In this document: piece by piece, positions 47,192 through 59,100 of the stretch
Layout of the letters: each line of letters begins with the position of its first letter
Position numbering within the stretch: position 1 is the first letter of the stretch
Assembly: GCA_036971475.1 (NCBI GenBank)
Contig: JBAIZL010000058.1
Coordinates: 3,182,001-3,246,000 of the forward strand
Length of the DNA: 64,000 nucleotides
Reading direction: 5' to 3'
Source: Prosapia bicincta
Lineage: Eukaryota > Arthropoda > Insecta > Hemiptera > Cercopidae
The notes under the pieces: generated by a model
Told to the model about the DNA's origin: nothing
Database searches by the model: none
Seen by the model: the letters and a program-made list of their open reading frames with translations, nothing else
Made by a program: the position numbers and the translations under genes

Positions 47192-50100
47192 GAATGCCCA
47201 CCAATAGAACGCTGAACAAACTTTTTCACAGCACTATGATTGGCAAAAGAAGAGTTGGCTGACCAAAAAGACGATGACTGCAGGACCTTGAGGAAGATTT
47301 ATGGGTACTTGGCATTACAGTATGGAAACAGAAGGCTAAGGACAGAAGTACATGGCGGGACATTGTTCAGGAAACCAAAGCCCACCCCGGACTGTAGCGC
47401 TACGTAGTAGTAGTGTATAATGAGACTCAATGTACGTGTACATTGAGACACGTATAGCACGTGTGAGGTGACGCAGCACAGCAAGTGTTTTTGTAACCTA
47501 TTGAAACCATGTCCGCCCACATGTGTGACGTTGTGGTTGAGACACAGTTTCTCGCATCCCACGTGCCACTTGTGTGTTGACCGTGCATTGCCGTTCTCTG
47601 TTTTCGTAGATTTTAATTAGGTTCTCGTTTCTTCTTCGTTAAAAAGATGGCAGAAGAGAAGATAATAGAGGGGGTAAGAAAACACCCGGAGCTTTACGAC
47701 ATAAAACATGCCAACTATATGAAAACCAAGTTAAAATCCGGATTTGGCAGGATATTGCAACAGATCTAAATTTAAAAGAAGGTAAGTTAAAATACATTCA
47801 TTATAGTTTTAAATACTAGTACTTTTTATTCATATTGTCTCAAATGGTTTGTATTCGTACATCAAAATTACATTTTTATAGAAAATACATAACCTAAACC
47901 ATAACTTAAAATGAAAAGCACTATATTGTCAATACTTTCCAAGCATAACAGATTGATGTTGCCAAGGAATTGCTCCCCCTCCCAATTGTTGAAATATGCT
48001 GTAAAACTATCCCTGACTCTAAATGCAGCTAATGAAGTTCTAACCCTATTTCCCTGAACATGTAACAGTTGAGTTTGTAGCAGCTGTTCGATATTTACAT
48101 CTTCTACCAGGGCTAAGGGTTATAAGTAGTTGTGCAAAACACAAGCGGCTTTTACAACATCTCTCACAGTGGCCACTTTATTTTCAAATGGTCTTCGGAA
48201 TACGCGAAATTACTGTAGTATACCGAAGGCACATTTCAGTGTTTGCCGAGCTCGAGACAGTCGTGCGTTGAAAAAACTTGGTGTTGATAATTTCCAGTTA
48301 CTTGCCTCCTTAGATATGGTCTCATTAGATTTTCAGATAAAGGAAATGCCTCGTCTCCAACAAAAACATACGGCAGAGACTTGGCAATCGTAGGTATTTG
48401 TTTAGGATTGGGAAGTAGTATAGTGTGTTTCATCATTTTCTTGCCCAATTCACTACTTACATATACATTTCCATCGCTAAATCTTCCCATCGCTCCAATA
48501 TCTATTGTGAGAAATTTGTAATCCGCGTCCACTGTTACCATTAAAATAATAGAGAATGTATGTTTATAGTTAAAGTATGATGATCCACTTTTGCCAGGTT
48601 TTTTAATAACAATATGTTTTCCGACGACAGCACCGACCCAGTGTGGAAATTGCCATCTATCCTCAAACCGTAAAGCTATAGATTTCCATGTTTCTGTTTT
48701 GGGTTCGGCTAAATAGATCGGTTGCTTATTATTCCATATAGTGGTAGCTACTTCTTGGACAATATTAGACACTGTTCGATCTCCCAACAGGTAGTTATAA
48801 GCAATACTCTTGTAGCTGTCTCCAGAAGTCAAATGTCTGAAACAAAACAAAATTAATAAAATACTAGTGTAACCGGGCTGCTCCTCAGCAGTAGTTGATT
48901 GAAGTACATTATATATGTATTATGTAATATTAACGTGAATTACCATGAAGAAAGAACATAAAAGGAAAAAGTTGTACCTACGCCCGAGGTGGGGATCGAA
49001 CCTACAACCGCACAGCCCAAGGTTAGGTCGAACTAATTACAACACAAGGTTTTCTCAACGTCGCTCTTGTAGCTTAGTTGGTAGAGCTTTGGACTAGTAA
49101 TCCAGTAGACATGGGTTTGATCTTTACCTGGGGCGTACAACTTTTTTTCTTTGATTTTCTTCCTTCACATTAATTTGTTATAATATGGTATTTACTATAT
49201 CTATTAAAATTAATTTGTTTGCATATGTGTTATAGTTGATGTATGCAATGTAATAAATGTGGATCCATAATATTTGTTTCAGGTGAAGAAGCGAAAACGG
49301 TGTGGTTCAAGTTGAGAAATTCTTATCGAGACGCACGACGGCAACAAATGAAATCTATTAAAAGTGGTGCTCCTGAAAACATTAGACCTTGGCGGTTTCA
49401 GAAACAAATGACGTTTCTGGAAAGATTTATGTCTGCTGGACCCCGTGAAGGAAACGTTAACGATAGCGATAAAGATTCACAACATTCGTCGGCACTTACC
49501 CTAAGAAATGAAATTTTGGACTCCGAAAATGTAGAAGGGGAGAATTGTTCCTTTGCGAATCATGAACAATCCAACAATGCAGATGTTAATAGGGACAAAG
49601 TTGAAGAATCCAGCACAAAAACGACGGGTACATTAGCGCAAACTTCAGTACCCAACACCAAACAACCAAAAATCAGAAAGCAGGACGATGTGCACAGTTT
49701 GCTGAAGAGGTCTCTGCAGAAGCGAGAGGAGAGAACTAAACAACGGAAGGAAGAAAGGAGAAAATTGGTATCAAGGGATAATCCTACAGACGACCCTCTA
49801 TATAATTTTTTCATTTCAATGTATCAATTAACAAAAAAATTGCCTCCCCAATACCAGCATAGGGTGAGGGGCCAACTTTTCCAGGCTGTGTCCAAAGCAG
49901 AAGAGGAAGCTATGAACATACCAAGCCGACCATCTTCAACATTAACTTCATAATGTTGAAGTTACTCGGTTGCAAGCTCTCATGCTTGGTCTGATTTCCA
50001 TCAGATACACTTCCAAATATCCCAACAACTGCAAGATCGAGACCTGCAAGATCAGACACAAATCCCATTACCCCAACAACCACATGGTGGAGACCTGCAA

Positions 50101-53100
50101 GATTAGTCTGGTATTTCTGATTCGTCTGACTATGTACAGACATTTGAAGGACACTAATTCTCAGATTGTAATAAAAAATAAAATAAAAAGCTTTAACCTG
50201 AGTTTAGAAATATTTATTACTTACCTCAAGAAAACTGCAAGTTTTTCTTCTGTTGATATTGGCCTTTGAGCATTACATCCATTTGAGTCAATGTCTTGTT
50301 GAATCATCCCATGAACATAAAAAAACTGGTTGCCATTCATGCCGAAGTAATTGGTGAAATCAGCATCACTCATCATAACAGTAATTTTAAACTGTCCACG
50401 CCTATTTCTGTCTAATAGAATGTACTTATTTGGTAATTTAATTTTTTTTTTTTTTTAATAAGAAAGAGAACAAAATATCTTCTTCAGCAACATCGGATTC
50501 TGATTCAGAACTTAAGTTTAACAATAATGAATGTTTGGTTCTTGCATCCGACATTTTCCAATATTGGATTGGTTGCGAGATTCAACAAACTGCACCTCAA
50601 TATGTAGATCACCACACAGCCCATACGTGTCATGTCAACTGCGTCTCAATTTGCGGATCCCCACGCAGCACGTGTCACCTCACACGTGCTATACGTGTCT
50701 CAATTTACGCCTTACCTAATGGGGTAATGTAGATTTCTTTGATACATCTGTTATTAAAAATAACATATATATGATGTGGCATATAAGAGGTGTCTACAAA
50801 ATATTAAATATGTAACCATTTTAAAAATTCTCTTTAATTGTCTTCTTTTATTTTCCTTTAGAACTGGATTTACCTTTTCAACTTGTTAACCACAATAATA
50901 AAATATCAATAATAAATATACATAATCTAGTTCTCATGTCATTATATTTTGAAAGTTAATGAAACAATTGTTTGTAAAATGTGAAATAATGAAACTGTAT
51001 GTCCATAATGCTCTGATCAATAAGAAATGTCCAAGAGGATCAAAGAATGTGAGGATAATATAATGAATATAATGTGGTCACAAAGACCTGTAAATGTTTA
51101 AGAGGAAATAATTAAGAATAGGTAAATATATTGGTGTAAATAATGGTTCAAGAACTCAACAAGGACTGAAGTTAGTTATTTGTAGTAAAGCAGAAATTAG
51201 GAAGAATGTTTTTTGGGGAACCATCAATCTTTTAATGCTCAAAGCAGAAATTTTTATATACTCATCCTCACTTCTGTCCAGTGGCGGCGATAAGGACCCC
51301 ACAGCCCCTGCCTATGGCTTGGGCCCAAATATCCCATCAAAATTAAAATAAATCAAGCATGAATGGAAATGGAAACAGCATAGTAACATCCGACTGTGCA
51401 CACATATCGGCTACCAACACGCTGCAATTGGCAGCCCCGTATCCCGCTACTGCACTGAAAAGAAATCATGCAATTGTACTAAAATATTTAAATACATTCA
51501 ACTGTTTAAAACATTTAAATATTGTATCTGTCATTGAGCTCTATAGTAATAAAATTTTGACTGATGAAATAACAAAAATAATTTTAGTATCTGATCCATG
51601 TCAACCAAAAGCTGAGGGGCCTTTTCCAAAAGATCTGATCTCTAAGAGATCTTTTAGTTCTGAGTACTATACTTTTACAAGTGCTACAGGTTTAAAAGTT
51701 GATAGATTTTGGCTTTGTTACTCCTTTGATGGCATTTTTTGTTTGCCGTGATGTTTGTTCATCGAAAATGTTGACTCAAGAACCTGGGATGACGATTTAG
51801 AGACCGGAAAGGTCTTTCTAAAAAGACCAAAACCCATGAAACAAGTAGTGCTCACATGCAAGCATGTTTAACATGCTACTTGGTTAAAAAATAAAACCAT
51901 AGGTAATCAAATGTCGAATGAGCCTAAAAAGTAGAAGTACACTTTCACATCCATCGTATATGTTATTCCCACTTTGGCGATGTTTTCTCTGCCTTCTTAA
52001 GGTCACAGGGAGGGGTTAAAGGAAGTAGATTCTTAGTGAGGAAATTTCTTGAACTTAATATCCCTAGTGGCGCAATATGACTCACTTCTAAGCGCACATT
52101 TAGAAAATGAAAAACTGGAGCAAAATACCTACACCATGACGTTCAAAATCAGATTATAGCACTGCTAAAAAATCAATACTAAATTCTATATTAGAAAATA
52201 ATTGTGAGGCTCCATTTTTTTTCAATTGTTATTGACATTACTCAGGACGTTTCTAAAATAGACCAAATGAGTGTTGTGATGAGATATGTTGAAATGAGAG
52301 GAAAAAAGCATGAAGCTATCATAATTGAATTTTTTTAAAATTCACTAAAATACAGGACGTCTACTGAGGTTTCAAAATAAGGTTTTGGACTTTTTAAAGG
52401 CCATCATAGAGGTCAAGGGTACGATGGAGCAGCAACAATGAGCATCCGTTAATCTGGGCTACAAAAGAGGATTAAAGATATAGTCCCCAGTGCAGTGTAA
52501 GTGCATTGCGTGGCTCATAACTTAAACGTGGTAATTGATGATTCTGTTTCCCATATTTCAGACACTAAACAGTTCTATGTTATAGTGCAGAAATTATATG
52601 TGTACTTTAGTGGAAGTATGCCTCCCAGTCCGTACGGGTCGCTCAGTAGTCGTAAGATGCACCTTGAGTATGAACAAATGCATTGTAACTGAGTTGTAGT
52701 ACCAATACTAGGTTCGACGCAGGCATGCTGCATATAACAAATATATAATCTATCATAATGTTCCGACGACCAACCCATTCTCGCACAATTTAATTAATTA
52801 CTTATTTACATTATTATGCTGTTTATTACGTTAACGTTGAAATAGTTTTTTCTGTTATAGGCGATAGTGATATAATAGGCCTAATAAGAGAAAATATTAG
52901 AGACTTTGCATTGCATCCTAAAAATTGGTTTGATTAACATATCATCAAAAAGGACCCCCATTCACTTACCGCTGCCACTGCTTTTGTCAGAAGTATTTGT
53001 TTGCATTTGAGTACATTTTTCTATTTTCAACTACTCCTTGAAAGTACTAGTTAAAATTAGAGAAAGGAATTATTCAAAACAAGTCAACAAAGGGACACAT

Positions 53101-56100
53101 TTTAATGTTGAGAAAGGCAGAAAAATTACTAAAATATACTCAAAGCGGAAACTTTAAGATTGTTACAGGTTTTGTAGCTCTGTCCTTGAAGATTCAGCCT
53201 GACTCTTTATCACTGTTGCTCAGTGAATATTAGCTTATTCACTACATGAAAGAAGGAATTAGAGCAGAGTTTGAATTGAGTATAGAAGGGATAAAATTTT
53301 GTGGTTAAAACAGTACTTTAGCATGATTTTTGTTGATATAAATGTTTAATATAGTAAAGGCTAGAAATGTTGCTGTAGCAATACTTGATATTCTGTTACA
53401 CTAGAACAGACAGACTAGCCGATTTCCTGTAGAATAATTTCAGCTGATGCTTTAAAAAATAGGATTATGCTAGGATCTTTATCCAATTTGTACCCATTGG
53501 TATATATTGGAATAATAGATTCTATCTCTAAATTTTTATAGTATATTTTATTGAGTTCAGTTCTAAAATGTTTACAGAAAATTTATTGTAGTGAAATATG
53601 GGTAAAACTTATTAATGATGTAAAAATTAGTAGTTTTAAAATTGTTTGTTTAGGGAAAAACCAAGAATCAACACAAATACAGTTGATATTTCTATGTTAG
53701 AAACACTTCCTGAAGACACATTGGGCAAAGCATACTATAGATTTTTGGAGTTTAATGTAAGTTTATAGCATCACTATCTTTAATTCTGAAAAGGTCATTA
53801 TCTATAATAGTAAATATAAATGTAACTAGATAAGGTGTATTAGTTTCTAAGACTAGAATCACCTTACTCGTCATAGGTAAACTGTTTTTGGTAAACGCAC
53901 AGTAACTACTCAGAAGTGTGAAAGAGAAGAAAGGTAGTAAAGGATATATAAATGTGTAAAATAGATAAATAACTAACTATAAAGGAGTGCAATATGGGAA
54001 AGAATTATTTGCAAGTTTTTAACTATATAAAATAATTAAAAAAGGGAGCAAGCATAGTAATAATTGTAGACATATATAAGTATAGAAAATGTTGAAAATT
54101 TTAAAGTTTAAATAAGTTGGTTGAAAATAAAAGGGAGTGAAATTATATTAGTAAAAAAGTGGGTATAGTGAAATGATTTAATAAATAAAAGTGAGGGTAT
54201 TGCCATATTTAAGGAAAGATGGTATAGTAACATTAGACCTATAAAGGCAAAATTGAACAGTTTGCCAAAAGCTAAAGAACAGTTTACATATTTTCCTCTT
54301 GGACGGGTGAGTGTCAACACAATAAAAACAATAGTATCAGGAATTAATGGGTAAGAAAAAAACAGTGATTGTGTGTATTGTAGTGGACAAACTTACCTTT
54401 GCTAAGTACTTTGTGTCTAGGCTGGTTTCCATAAACCATTTCCTGGAATTCGGCCACTTAATGTTAAAGATTTGAAAACAGTGGGACAATACAAAACTTA
54501 GTCACTTCCAAATAATCACTTGCCAAATCTTCCAGTGGATAAATTTGTAGGTATTTAAACCTTCAGGTTCTTTTACCTCAGAGTAGGGTTCTTTGATGGC
54601 ATCTTAGCTTAATGACCATTCATTAGGAAAATTTAAGAAACTAGTTTATCAAATAAAATTTCCCTGCACATTTACAAATTGAAAAGAGCTCGTGTTTTTA
54701 TTTGTAATTTTAAAAAAATCTACAATCTCTAACTTTATAAATAAATTTTAAAATAAAAATATTCACAACTAAACATCACTATTTTGTATCCTAAATTATT
54801 TTAATTGTATATCAATATTAATGTGTGTATTATATAATTATTTTAAAATAATTTGTGTAAGTAAAAAAAAAACTCTAATTTAAATCATCATAAAATGTCT
54901 TGTTCTTAATGGAGGTCTGAACTTTATTAAATCTGGTTTATTTGACAGAAATTATTCAAATTCTTTTTATGATTACATATTAAAATATACTTTTATAAAA
55001 ATGTTTCAATATTTGGTTAATTTTCTAAATTTTACTAAAGTTGATGCATAGTTAGCAAACAACATTTGAAACTTATGTAAACATAAGTAACTTTAATTAT
55101 CATGTATATCAAACTCTTTTTTGTTCGTCAAAATTTTACGTGGTAATTTCCTTTAAACTTTTCTGCAGTTTCTAAATCTACTACCATTATAATATAATAA
55201 TAATAATACAGTTTTAAAAAGTGTAATATTTTACTTTCTTCAGGTAATTTTTATGTATACTTGCAGAAAGTAACCCCTGACTCTCGGGATAATGTAAAGT
55301 TTGTAGACGATGTAGAACTTGCATATGTAATGCAAAGATACAGGGAAGCTCATGATTTTACACACACCATACTGGATCAACCTACAAACATGCTAGGTGA
55401 GTAGCAGAAGAAATTGTTAAAATAATCTTCAACATAAAAGGCAACACAGGTTAAGCCAACAGTTTTAGGTTATACTTTCAAATAGATTATGTGTTGAGTT
55501 TGCAAAGAAATTAAAGTGTTAAATTTATTCAAAGATATTTGTGTTTCTAAGAATGTAGGTATTAGTTATTTTGCACTTATAATAGAAGAAATATTTTTAA
55601 TAAAATATGTTCTACATATATAAAAAGTTCAACTTTATTTTGAAGCCGAGTTGCAAAGGGCAGACTTAACACGAAGTGACCCAAACTAACCAACCATCAC
55701 TTGTACAAGTGGTAAACAATAGTCAACCTAATGCATCCTACTAAATAATTAATGGCATCTAGTAGTGTTAATAAGCAACTACTATAGGAAGCACTTGTGA
55801 GAAAATCAAAGACATGTGATTATCAAACCATGGTATTCTTTCACTTAGTTTTTCCATTACTATTATAAATGTTTTCATGAACTATCTGGATAATAATATG
55901 CCAACCCAGCTAGTGAATAGTGTTTGAGTTAACCCTTTGGACGCCAGCCGCTCGGGCCGGAGCCCAACTCCTGACCGCCAGCCGCTCTGTTAGCGGTACT
56001 AGCGAGAACCGCCAAGGCCTGTTTGAACGTTTTTGCACCGGTTTACATTTCGCTCTGTGCTTTCGTTATTTTTTATGCAAATGTAATGATTTTTTTTTGT

Positions 56101-59100
56101 TTTATAGATAATTACGTGGGCTATCAACATTTAGTAATTAAAAAAGCGTTACTTGTACAACAACATTATTGATAAAGCAATAATGCCTAACAGAAAAAAA
56201 ATGTATACAAAAAATCAACTTTAGATAAAAAAATTAAGTACTAAAAAAATATTTTTATGTATCGCAAAAGTTTTTATTCAAATTAGTAACTAAATATCAT
56301 ACTGTTTGCAAATTTTCACAACTCTACTACAAAAAACAGTTTGTCAAAAACGTTTTTCAAAAAACGTTACAAATAGAAAACAATGTATTATTATAAGCAC
56401 TATTTATACAAAAGAATATAAGTTTGTAAATACTCACAAGTTTACAAAATACTTACAAGGTATGGTGATAAAGGCCTTTTCGCACTAACAACAGTTCATT
56501 TTATAGTTTATAGTATAATAAAAGTAAACAAAAATATTTACGTCGCCACATCACTTTCTAATACAAATGTTTAGGAAGCCACAAAGGGTGGACACTTTTA
56601 TTGCACTTATTACAAAAGTATCTTGTTTTTTTTCCTTTTGCCACCTTGAGTAATACTCACTCTACTGCACACAGAACAATTTCGTTCCTTGTTATCAGGC
56701 AATCGAGCAAGAAGTCCATTTTGAGCAAGCTGTACTTGAACTGACCCTTGTTCACCAATCCATTCAGCAGCAAGTCCTTCAACCAGTGCAACTGTGAATT
56801 CCATTCTTGATAGCGGGTTGTCTGTGTTGTTTTTGTATAGGATGTATAAGTTAACAATCATACGACCAAAAATATGAAACATAACCTTTTTCCAATACTT
56901 GAGCGTACGCCGCTCGTCCAGGTAGCAATACAACATTTGATCGGACGAATCTACGCCGCCCATATAGGAATTGTACTTACGTATGATAGATGGCTTGCTA
57001 GTAATAAACAACTTATTTCCTCTCTTTTTAGATTTCCTTTCACTTTTTGCCGTAGCATTTGTTGACAAGAGAAGTGCTTGATTTTTTGGGACGACTGGCG
57101 ACAGTGCGCTGTATGAGAGCACGTGCCTTATCAGCTCGGCCCCCGATGACGACAAAAACAAATAGCTGAGCCAAGGTCACTGGTACTACCATCGTGAAAA
57201 TTATTTTCCTGTAGTGTTAGTGACTTCAACGAAAGTCCAAAACAATAGAAACAAAATTTAAAAGTGTCTAAATACATCTTAAAAATAATGTTTTCCTGGC
57301 GGTCCGATTGATCGGACCTTGGCGGTTTTCGCCTACACATCGTCGGTCCGATGGATCGGACCGTGGCGGTTTTCGCCTACACACCGTTGGTCCGATAGAT
57401 CGGACCGTGGCGTCCAAAGGGTTAAAGTCTTGGTGTAACTCGGGACTCTGACATTGGTATTGAGGGGAATCTGGTGTAACATCTTGAATGAGAATATGGA
57501 ACACTGTTAAGAGTTAGCAGGGAGAATGTTTGTGGTATGCTGGAGGACAACTGGAATAAATATAATATAAAGAATAACTATAAGGCCGCGGACATACAGA
57601 AGGCAACTGGTGACGGCAACGCAACGCAAACTACTGTCGTGTCAAAAAGTGTTGATACTCGAGTTTAAGCTTTTACTACAAGGCAACCGATATACTTATA
57701 ACAAAACAAGATGCACCAAAATTTCATAAATTTAATTTTGTGTCTATTAATGTAAACTTAATTTTCTTATTGCGGTTTTAACTTTGTCTTTGAATGAAAA
57801 AAGTACCAGTTTTTTGGCGTTTTTCAGACAATGCCAGACTTTGAAAATTTATAATATAAAAACTATTAAACCAATCGTGTTAAAAATTTAATAGGTTGTA
57901 GCACATATATTTGTATACCATATTTATGAATTTCAGAATTTTTACTTAATTACAAAAGAAGCTGTGATTTTTGTCAAATTGTTTTATTTTGGGATCGGAT
58001 TAAGATAAAAATAGCAATGAAAGCTTGAATTGTAGCTCTTAAGCTATGAATTGACAATTTAAAGCAATAAATTTGTTACAGAATCTTTAAAAAATTATAT
58101 TGATGTCTCATTGAATCGGTACCGGGATACATTAGTGTGTGAAATTGCTACCGCTCAGCTGTCTTGTGCAGGGAAATTTCACGCAACTAAACTGGTTTTC
58201 GATGGGCCGGCGCGGTGAGGCCAACGTGCTACTATTGGGAAATTTCCCTGCACAAGACAGCCGAGCGGTAGCAATTTCACGTGCTAATGCATCCCGGTAC
58301 CGATTCGATCAGACATCAATATAATTTTTTAAAGACTCTGTAACAAATTTATTGCTTTAAATTGTCAATTCATAGCTTAAGAGCTACAATTCAAGCTTCC
58401 ATTGCTATTTTTATCTTAATCCGATCCCAAAATAAAACAATTTGACAAAAATCACAACTCATTTTGTAATTAAGTAAAGATTCTGAAATTCAAAAATATG
58501 GTATACAAATATATGTGCTACAACCTATTAAATTTTTAACACGATTGGTTTAATAGTTTTTATATTATAAACTTTCGAGTCTGGCATTGTCTGAAAAACG
58601 CCAAAAAACTGGTACTTTTTTCATTCAACCTGCTGAAAGACAAAGTTAAAACCGCAATAAAAAAATTAAGTTTACATTAATAGACGCAAAATTAAATTTA
58701 TGAAATTTTGGTGCACCTTGTTTTGTTATAAGTTTATCGGTTGCCTTGTAGTAAAAGCTTAAACTCGAGTATCAACACTTTTTGACCCGATAGTAGAGTT
58801 GCTTTTTCCCAGCATATAGGGTTGATAGCACGTATTCATAGTAAAGTGATAGCAATGCGAATAGCGAGTGACACAGAAACTAGAGTTGCTCCGATCATGA
58901 TATGCTGTAAACTCAGTGCTCAGTTGCCAGCAATATTTGTTATGTTGTGTATGTGTTTCTCAAGAGTGCTATCGTGTTTAAATAATAATTATTTTTATTT
59001 GCATATTTTGTGTTTCTGTTTCTTTGAATAGTATTTTATCATAGTGGTGTAGTATGTCAGAAAACCAAAATATTGCTGGTTCTGGTCATGATTTGTGTAT

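Larger units (their letters stand above)
47442..50704. mobile_element. PIF/Harbinger DNA transposon with two genes
   Basis: A 31-bp inverted repeat (attgagacacgtatagcacg at 47442 and its complement ending at 50704) encloses a MADF-BESS gene on the plus strand and a HARBI1-like nuclease gene on the minus strand. This is the two-gene set of PIF/Harbinger elements, in which a DNA-binding partner helps the nuclease. Related ...cgtctcaattt... copies repeat inside the right end. The exact ends and the 3-bp target duplication were not resolved; the true ends may lie somewhat outside. A pair of SINE-like tRNA heads sits in its middle. Confidence 0.8.

Noticed and set aside
49070..49140. A functional tRNA-Thr gene
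   Set aside because: The B box and acceptor/T arms are degraded and the segment is part of an inverted pair with a second tRNA-like head, so it was called SINE-derived.
49560..49814. Minus-strand open frame over MADF exon 2, and plus-strand frames over the nuclease exon
   Set aside because: These are shadows of the recognised transposon genes.
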